Source: Sporosarcina gallistercoris
Lineage (GTDB): Bacteria; Bacillota; Bacilli; Bacillales_A; Planococcaceae
Direction of reading: 5' to 3'
Length of the DNA: 41,989 bases
Assembly (NCBI RefSeq): GCF_014836415.1
Contig: NZ_JACSQY010000015.1
Span: 1-41,989, forward strand
Below the pieces are notes generated by a model. That model was not told where the DNA came from and searched no databases. It saw only the letters and a list, made by a program, of their open reading frames with translations. Position 1 is the first letter of the stretch; every line of letters starts with the position of its first letter. Position numbers and translations under genes: made by a program. This document shows, piece after piece, positions 37,826-41,989 of this stretch.

Positions 37826-39130
37826 ATGGACGACTACAACAGGGATCGAGAAGAGGAACAACAGAGGCCAACAGATCCACTACAGGAACCGACGCCTTCA
37901 GAAAATCACGAGGCTCCGCCAAGTGAACCCGTATACAGAACACGAGCAACCACACCACCTCCACCGCCTCCAGAACCTCCAAAACGAAGAGGTGGATTTC
38001 TCCCTGCATTATTTGGAGCCATCCTTGGCGGCCTGCTCGTCTGGTTACTCATGTTTGCCGTGGGCGAATCGGATGACAATGACAACAAGACAACGGGTAC
38101 AGTTAAGGAATCGGGAAGTTCTAAGCAAGTGAGTGTCGACATCGATAGTGATTTAACAGGAGTCGTAGAAAAATCGACTGACGCCGTTGTTGGGATTACG
38201 AATTTACAGCGAGGTCAAGATTTCTGGACCCAATCGGATACACCGCAAGCAATTGGAACGGGATCGGGCGTCCTCTATAAGAAAGAAAATGGGAAAGCCT
38301 ACATTGTCACCAATCATCATGTTGTCGAAGATGCAGAAGAACTGGAAGTGACACTTGACGATGGAACAAAGATTGCAGGTAAGTTAATTGGGAGTGATGT
38401 CTGGACGGATCTAGCAGTTGTTGAAATCGACGACAAAGACATCACATCCATTATGGAATTTGGAGATTCCGATGCGCTAAAACGTGGAGAAACGGTCATT
38501 GCGATCGGGAACCCGTTAGGCCTTGGTTTTTCTGGTTCGGTCACAGTTGGGGTCGTCTCAGGTAAAGACCGTTCTATTCCTATCGACATTAACTCAGATG
38601 GTACCATCGACTGGCAAGCGGATGTTTTACAAACCGATGCAGCCATCAACCCAGGGAACTCTGGCGGAGCGCTTATCAATATGGCAGGGCAGCTAATTGG
38701 AATCAACTCCATGAAAATTACCGAGGAGACGGTAGAAGGAATTGGTCTTGCAATTCCTATCAACTTAGCTTTGCCAGTAATTGAGCAGCTGGAACAGACA
38801 GGTGAAGTGAATCGCCCGACAATGGGTGTATCACTACTCGATTTACGAAGTATCCCCGTCCAGCAACAGAGCGTTCTGAAGTTACCGGAAGACGTTAAAA
38901 ATGGTGTTGTAGTCACAGAAGTCTTCCGTAATACGCCAGCACAAACCGCAGGTGTCCAAAAATATGATACAATTGTAGAAATGGACGGAGAACCGATTGA
39001 AGACATGGTGACGTTGCGCAAACACTTGTACAACGAAAAGAAAGTCGGCGATAGTATGACGATGAAAGTCTATCGCGAAGGAAAGCCTGTCACAATTGAC
39101 ATGGTTCTGAAAGACGGCAACTCGTTCTAA
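37826..39130 (+). CDS. htrA: HtrA-like membrane-anchored serine protease (YyxA/HtrC)
   Basis: This 434-residue trypsin-like protease handles misfolded proteins outside the membrane. A cytoplasmic N-terminus of ~55 residues is rich in Glu, Arg and Pro (TPPPPPPEPPKRRGG), followed by one transmembrane helix (FLPALFGAILGGLLVWLLMFAV). The protease domain has His in VTNHHVVEDA, Asp in DVWTDLAVVEI and Ser in INPGNSGGALIN. A C-terminal PDZ domain (GVVVTEVFRNTPAQTAGVQKYDTI) follows. Its place after the wal operon is that of B. subtilis yyxA (htrC). The ATG follows AAGGACGAG. A CCCCAT/ATGGGG inverted repeat (37754-37787) upstream may be part of its control region. Confidence 0.94.
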   Translation: MDDYNRDREEEQQRPTDPLQEPTPSENHEAPPSEPVYRTRATTPPPPPPEPPKRRGGFLPALFGAILGGLLVWLLMFAVGESDDNDNKTTGTVKESGSSKQVSVDIDSDLTGVVEKSTDAVVGITNLQRGQDFWTQSDTPQAIGTGSGVLYKKENGKAYIVTNHHVVEDAEELEVTLDDGTKIAGKLIGSDVWTDLAVVEIDDKDITSIMEFGDSDALKRGETVIAIGNPLGLGFSGSVTVGVVSGKDRSIPIDINSDGTIDWQADVLQTDAAINPGNSGGALINMAGQLIGINSMKITEETVEGIGLAIPINLALPVIEQLEQTGEVNRPTMGVSLLDLRSIPVQQQSVLKLPEDVKNGVVVTEVFRNTPAQTAGVQKYDTIVEMDGEPIEDMVTLRKHLYNEKKVGDSMTMKVYREGKPVTIDMVLKDGNSF

Positions 39131-39158
39131 TGCACATGTGTATAAAATCACCACTTAG

Positions 39159-39514
39159 TTATCCACAGCAGACACGATAGCAGAGAAACCGCTATTGTGT
39201 CTGCTTTTTTTATCAACAATTCTACGTTTGTGGATAAAACTGAAAATTTGTGCATAACTCTGTGGGGAAGTAAAAGTAAAAAAGGGGTGAATAATTTGAA
39301 AATTCATAGCTGTGAAACCCATATAAACCGGGCACTTGACGAATTTGTGGCACAAGAGGAGACATTTCCGAACATGGAGCCGATAACAAACGAAGAGAAG
39401 TTATCCACAAAGTGCGATTACTGTGATACACTTGCTGTCTATCTTGTGACGAACACATAATCGGGCACTATATCTAGATGGACCTGTGGATATGTGTATA
39501 ACTTCCGTGTATAA
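39159..39514. other. DnaA-box cluster upstream of rlmH
   Basis: Three perfect DnaA boxes: TTATCCACA at 39159-39167 and 39401-39409 (+), and TGTGGATAA at 39229-39237 (box on minus). Near-boxes are at 39249-39257 (TGTGCATAA), 39485-39493 (TGTGGATAT), 39493-39501 (TGTGTATAA) and 39506-39514 (CGTGTATAA). The 39401 box lies inside the small CxxC gene. The rlmH (yydA) region is one of the DnaA-bound loci reported in B. subtilis. Confidence 0.8.
39296..39460 (+). CDS. CxxH/CxxC small zinc-ribbon-like protein
   Basis: This 54-residue protein begins [27 protein letters not shown] and ends [16 protein letters not shown]. The CxxH (C6, H9) and CxxC (C40, C43) pairs would form one zinc site; this matches the CxxH/CxxC family of small Bacillales proteins found next to rlmH. 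The function is unknown. It starts at TTG with the Shine-Dalgarno AAAGGGGTG 5 nt upstream. A DnaA box is embedded in codons for KLSTK. Confidence 0.88.
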   Translation: MKIHSCETHINRALDEFVAQEETFPNMEPITNEEKLSTKCDYCDTLAVYLVTNT

Positions 39515-39539
39515 CTTTTCAAAAAAGGTGGACAACGCT

Positions 39540-40019
39540 GTGAATATTACAATTGTGACGGTTGGGAAATTGAAAGAGAAGTATTTGAAAATGGGCATCG
39601 AGGAATATGCAAAACGACTCGGTGCGTATGCAAATATCGATTTAATCGAAGTGGCGGATGAAAAAGCGCCCGAACAACTCAGCGACGCTGACATGGAAAT
39701 CGTGAAGAAAAAAGAAGCGGACCGTATTCTTGCAAAAGTTTCACCAGATGCACACGTCATTGCGCTTGCGATTGAAGGGAAACAGAAAACATCCGAACAA
39801 CTAGCAGAAAACCTGCAATCTCTAATGACATATGGAAAAAGCAAAATCACTTTCATCATTGGCGGATCCTTGGGATTACATGCTGATGTCTACAAGAGAG
39901 CCGATGAGCTGCTGTCGTTTTCTAAGATGACATTCCCACATCAGTTGATGAAGCTGATTTTGTTGGAGCAGGTGTATCGTGGGTTTAGAATTATGAGGAA
40001 TGAACCGTATCATAAGTAA
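39540..40019 (+). CDS. rlmH: 23S rRNA pseudouridine-1915 N3-methyltransferase RlmH
   Basis: RlmH is a SPOUT methyltransferase that acts on 70S ribosomes using SAM. The protein is 159 residues, the same as B. subtilis. Motifs: [25 protein letters not shown], the SAM-binding region [18 protein letters not shown], and the C-terminal [14 protein letters not shown]. The GTG at 39540 follows AAAAGGTGG; the frame is open upstream through DnaA-box DNA but that part is not homologous. In staphylococci the last codons of this gene (orfX) are the integration site of SCC cassettes; here the same bases recur 783 bp downstream. Confidence 0.97.
   Translation: MNITIVTVGKLKEKYLKMGIEEYAKRLGAYANIDLIEVADEKAPEQLSDADMEIVKKKEADRILAKVSPDAHVIALAIEGKQKTSEQLAENLQSLMTYGKSKITFIIGGSLGLHADVYKRADELLSFSKMTFPHQLMKLILLEQVYRGFRIMRNEPYHK
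40001..40019 (+). repeat. Direct repeat, left copy (rlmH 3' end; att-like)
   Basis: TGAACCGTATCATAAGTAA encodes the end of RlmH (EPYHK stop). It is matched at 17 of 19 positions by the copy at 40784-40802. The staphylococcal SCC attachment core, GAAGC-TATCATAAGTAA, is the same codons of the same gene. Confidence 0.75.
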
Positions 40020-40139
40020 GTGCAATTTATTTATGTAAACAGCCTTATAATAAAGAGGCAGGAAGGACAGACAGGCTTAGGTTATACTAATGGTGAACCA
40101 TCTAATAAAAAATGATTTAGTGCAAGTACTGTAAACTAA

Positions 40140-40182
40140 AAAGGTTGAAATATACAGAAGATCATTGTATATTTCAGCCTTT
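40140..40182 (-). terminator. Terminator of the staygreen gene
   Basis: A 17-bp stem (AAAGGTTGAAATATACA with TGTATATTTCAGCCTTT, one G-U pair) and a 9-nt loop. On the minus strand it is followed by TTTTTAGTTT, and it lies 20 bp after the stop of the minus-strand gene. It may also stop transcripts arriving from rlmH. Confidence 0.88.
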
Positions 40183-40201
40183 ACAAATTTTTAGATGAAA
40201 A

Positions 40202-40657
40202 TTATATGGAATAACTGTTGAAAGTCCCCCAAATCTCTTGTCTAGCAAACAGAGGCTGAGTGGACATAAAGTTTACGATTATTAAAGCATAATCTAGATT
40301 TGGGTACAGATCGAATAAAAACCTATCACCGTATCGAATAGCTGTTAATGCAAGTGGCAATTCGCGTCGGAAAACTTCATTCCGTCTTGTTGCCGCGATT
40401 AAGTCATGTTCTCCTTGATCTATAAATAGATATACATTGTAATACAAGCAATTTCTATTTGTTTTCCATTCACCTAATACTTCATCTCTCATGTCAGGAT
40501 TGACTTTATCCCACGCAAATTGAGTTCCAATTGTTAAGAATAGTTCTCCAGTGAAATCAGAGTGAGTGAGAGTGTGATTTCTTGGAATAATCGGTTCCGT
40601 AGCCGTTACACCATTCCTGTATTCAACAGATAGTCTTTCTGAATTAAACTTACTCAC
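40202..40657 (-). CDS. Staygreen (SGR) family protein
   Basis: This 151-residue protein resembles the staygreen domain: LSVEYRNGVTATEPIIPRNHTLTHSDFTGELFLTIGTQF followed by RDEVLGEWK. Plant SGR removes magnesium from chlorophyll a, and some bacterial homologues share this dechelatase activity. A heterotroph has no chlorophyll, so the substrate here is unknown. The start is GTG with GGAG 8 nt upstream. It is monocistronic, opposite in strand to rlmH and to the replication fork, and has its own terminator. It lies between the two direct repeats described at 40001 and 40784. No signal peptide or membrane helix is visible. Confidence 0.8.
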   Translation of the reverse strand: MSKFNSERLSVEYRNGVTATEPIIPRNHTLTHSDFTGELFLTIGTQFAWDKVNPDMRDEVLGEWKTNRNCLYYNVYLFIDQGEHDLIAATRRNEVFRRELPLALTAIRYGDRFLFDLYPNLDYALIIVNFMSTQPLFARQEIWGTFNSYSI

Positions 40658-41194
40658 GCCATTAACTCCAATCGGTTTTATATATGTATACGCTACTTTT
40701 TTTGTTGGAGATTGGTAATAAGTCTATGAAGAGTTTTGTTACCAGTAGTAAAATCTTAAAAATCGCACTTAGACTAATCGCGTTGAACCGTACCATAAGT
40801 GATGTGAAAGTAATCTAGCATAAGTGAGAGACTCAGATGATTTATATTAAAGGTAAGTGAAATGTTCAATTGGATGTCGTTCTATTAATGAGTAATAGAA
40901 GGCAAAACTGTCTGAATGACGCAAAAGACAATTGCCGAATTGTTTCAAACGACTTAAGCAGAGTAGTTTTCTTCACAGGTACATCAATGGTACCCCACAG
41001 GGGAATCTTGGCAAAACCCTGTCTATAATGAATTCTTCATAAATTGAAGTAGAACTTCCCAAAACTCCTTTCTAAGACTACCCTAAGAAAACCTTAAGAA
41101 TTGCCATACGTGTTTCTTCAGATTTCAATGAAATAATAAGTGTATCACTTAATTGCAGATACGAGATTAATCTGAAGAAGAGGAGTGGAATGGC
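40658..41194. other. Gene-poor region between the staygreen and VanZ genes
   Basis: No open frame with a ribosome binding site and recognisable protein is present on either strand. Apart from the right direct repeat (40784) and its partial echo (40816), I see a short GTACCCCACAGGGG hairpin near 40990 and AT-rich DNA ahead of the VanZ gene. I could not assign a promoter convincingly. Confidence 0.6.
40784..40802 (+). repeat. Direct repeat, right copy (att-like)
   Basis: TGAACCGTACCATAAGTGA repeats the rlmH 3' end with two transitions, in the same orientation and with no coding role here. The following TG continues as GTGATG, resembling the AAATGATG seen at distal ends of SCC elements. A weaker third match, TAGCATAAGTGA, is at 40816-40827. 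Confidence 0.7.
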
Positions 41195-41800
41195 ATGACA
41201 ACAGAAGAATCGTGGTCGTTTATGAGGACGATTGATGCGGGGTATATTATAGGGCCGCTATTTATTGTGTATTTGATAATAGTGATTCTGAAGTTGAAAA
41301 GACAGGGTAAGAACTATAGTATTTTTCAATACATTACGTTAATTTCACTGGGAATATATATTCTTTCGGTGGTGGCATTGACGACGTTTCCGATTGAAGT
41401 GAATTTGGGGATGTATAAGAATCAGACTCCGTGGTACAGCCGAATCAATCCGATTCCGATTCTGACGATTGATATGGCGACATTTATTTTGAACATCATT
41501 ATGTTGGTTCCGTTTGGGGTCTATCAGTGGCTAGTAGTGAAGCAGGACAAGATTTCGTGGGAGCTCGTAGCAGTAAGGAGTTTGCTGTTCAGTCTAGCGA
41601 TAGAAGTGCTGCAGTTGTTGCTTTACATCACTGTGAATAGTGCCAGAAGCGTGGATGTGAATGACTTGATTGCGAATACGCTCGGAGGGATTCTGGGGTA
41701 TTATGCGGTGAAGTTTGTATCGAAGAATACGTATTTCAAAGAATGGATTGATCAATTTAAAGTGTCTATGAAAAGCCAGATCATCACAAATAAATTGTAG
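41195..41800 (+). CDS. VanZ-family membrane protein
   Basis: This 201-residue membrane protein with about five helices belongs to the VanZ-like family. The family signature is seen in INPIPIL...NIIMLVPFGVY and in the later helix pair with conserved polar residues SLAIEVLQLLLYI...ARSVDVNDLIANTLGGILGYY. VanZ itself gives low-level teicoplanin resistance, but most relatives have unknown roles, so resistance should not be assumed. AGAGGAG precedes the ATG by 9-10 nt. Codon use (many GGG, TTG, GTG and ATT codons) looks different from the neighbouring core genes. It lies outside the conserved oriC gene order. Confidence 0.85.
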   Translation: MTTEESWSFMRTIDAGYIIGPLFIVYLIIVILKLKRQGKNYSIFQYITLISLGIYILSVVALTTFPIEVNLGMYKNQTPWYSRINPIPILTIDMATFILNIIMLVPFGVYQWLVVKQDKISWELVAVRSLLFSLAIEVLQLLLYITVNSARSVDVNDLIANTLGGILGYYAVKFVSKNTYFKEWIDQFKVSMKSQIITNKL

Positions 41801-41989
41801 TTTAAATGAATTAATTTTATAACTCTGAGTCCTTTGCATCTCTAAGGATAAAATAGAGCACCTCCCCAAATCCTGTATAAAAAACATCAACGCGATTTCT
41901 CGATATGGCATATTTGAATAGGCTACACTTACTTAGACAATAAAGATAGGGTCTTGTAGAATACAACCAAAGAGATGAGGAGAATCTAC
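41801..41989. other. Right-end non-coding tail
   Basis: I see no gene here. GATGAGGAG (about 41973-41983) near the right edge could be the Shine-Dalgarno of a plus-strand gene that begins just outside the window, but nothing confirms it. Confidence 0.35.

Noticed and set aside
40816..40827. Third attachment-site copy (TAGCATAAGTGA)
   Set aside because: Only 11 of 12 bases of the right part match and the GAACCG half is missing; it may be chance so close to the second copy.

Overview
The window is a replication-origin segment from a low-GC Gram-positive chromosome. The order dnaA-dnaN-yaaA-recF-gyrB-gyrA-rrn on one side and rpmH-rnpA-yidC-jag-mnmE-mnmG-rsmG-noc-soj-spo0J ... walRKHIJ-htrA-rlmH on the other is the Bacillales oriC neighbourhood. 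The spore-former gene yyaC, the nucleoid-occlusion gene noc, a GyrA/GyrB style close to Bacillus and GC-rich 7-codon repeats suggest a spore-forming member of the Planococcaceae (Sporosarcina-like). The genus is inference from gene content, not a database result.

Left arm, all on the minus strand (1-10406): the 5' tip of a 16S rRNA gene with two sigma-A promoters, an HD-GYP protein whose HD pair is changed to T-D, gyrA, gyrB, recF, yaaA, dnaN and dnaA. The origin is bipartite: a DnaA-box cluster upstream of dnaA (about 10445-10766) and, between dnaA and dnaN, tandem DnaA boxes followed by a GC spacer, six DnaA-trios and an AT-rich stretch, the layout of the B. subtilis unwinding element.

Right arm, mostly plus strand (10927-40019): ribosomal protein L34 and RNase P protein; membrane insertase and its RNA-binding partner; tRNA-U34 and rRNA modification enzymes; chromosome segregation (Noc, Soj, Spo0J) with two parS sites; small conserved genes (DUF554, yyaC, yyzM); ychF; an rpsF-ssb-rpsR operon with a structured leader that can pair with the rpsF Shine-Dalgarno; the yybS-gdpP-rplI-dnaC cluster; purA; and the walRKHIJ cell-wall two-component operon followed by htrA, a tiny zinc-binding protein and rlmH. 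Origin-linked DnaA-box clusters recur between jag and mnmE and upstream of rlmH.

After rlmH the conserved order ends (40020-41989). A staygreen-family gene and a VanZ-family gene lie in otherwise gene-poor DNA. The last codons of rlmH are repeated as a near-perfect 19-nt direct repeat 783 bp downstream, enclosing the staygreen gene. This is the layout expected of a small SCC-like integration at the rlmH attachment site, although no recombinase gene is in the window. A second unusual element is a ten-unit, exactly 21-bp periodic GC-rich repeat between walJ and htrA.
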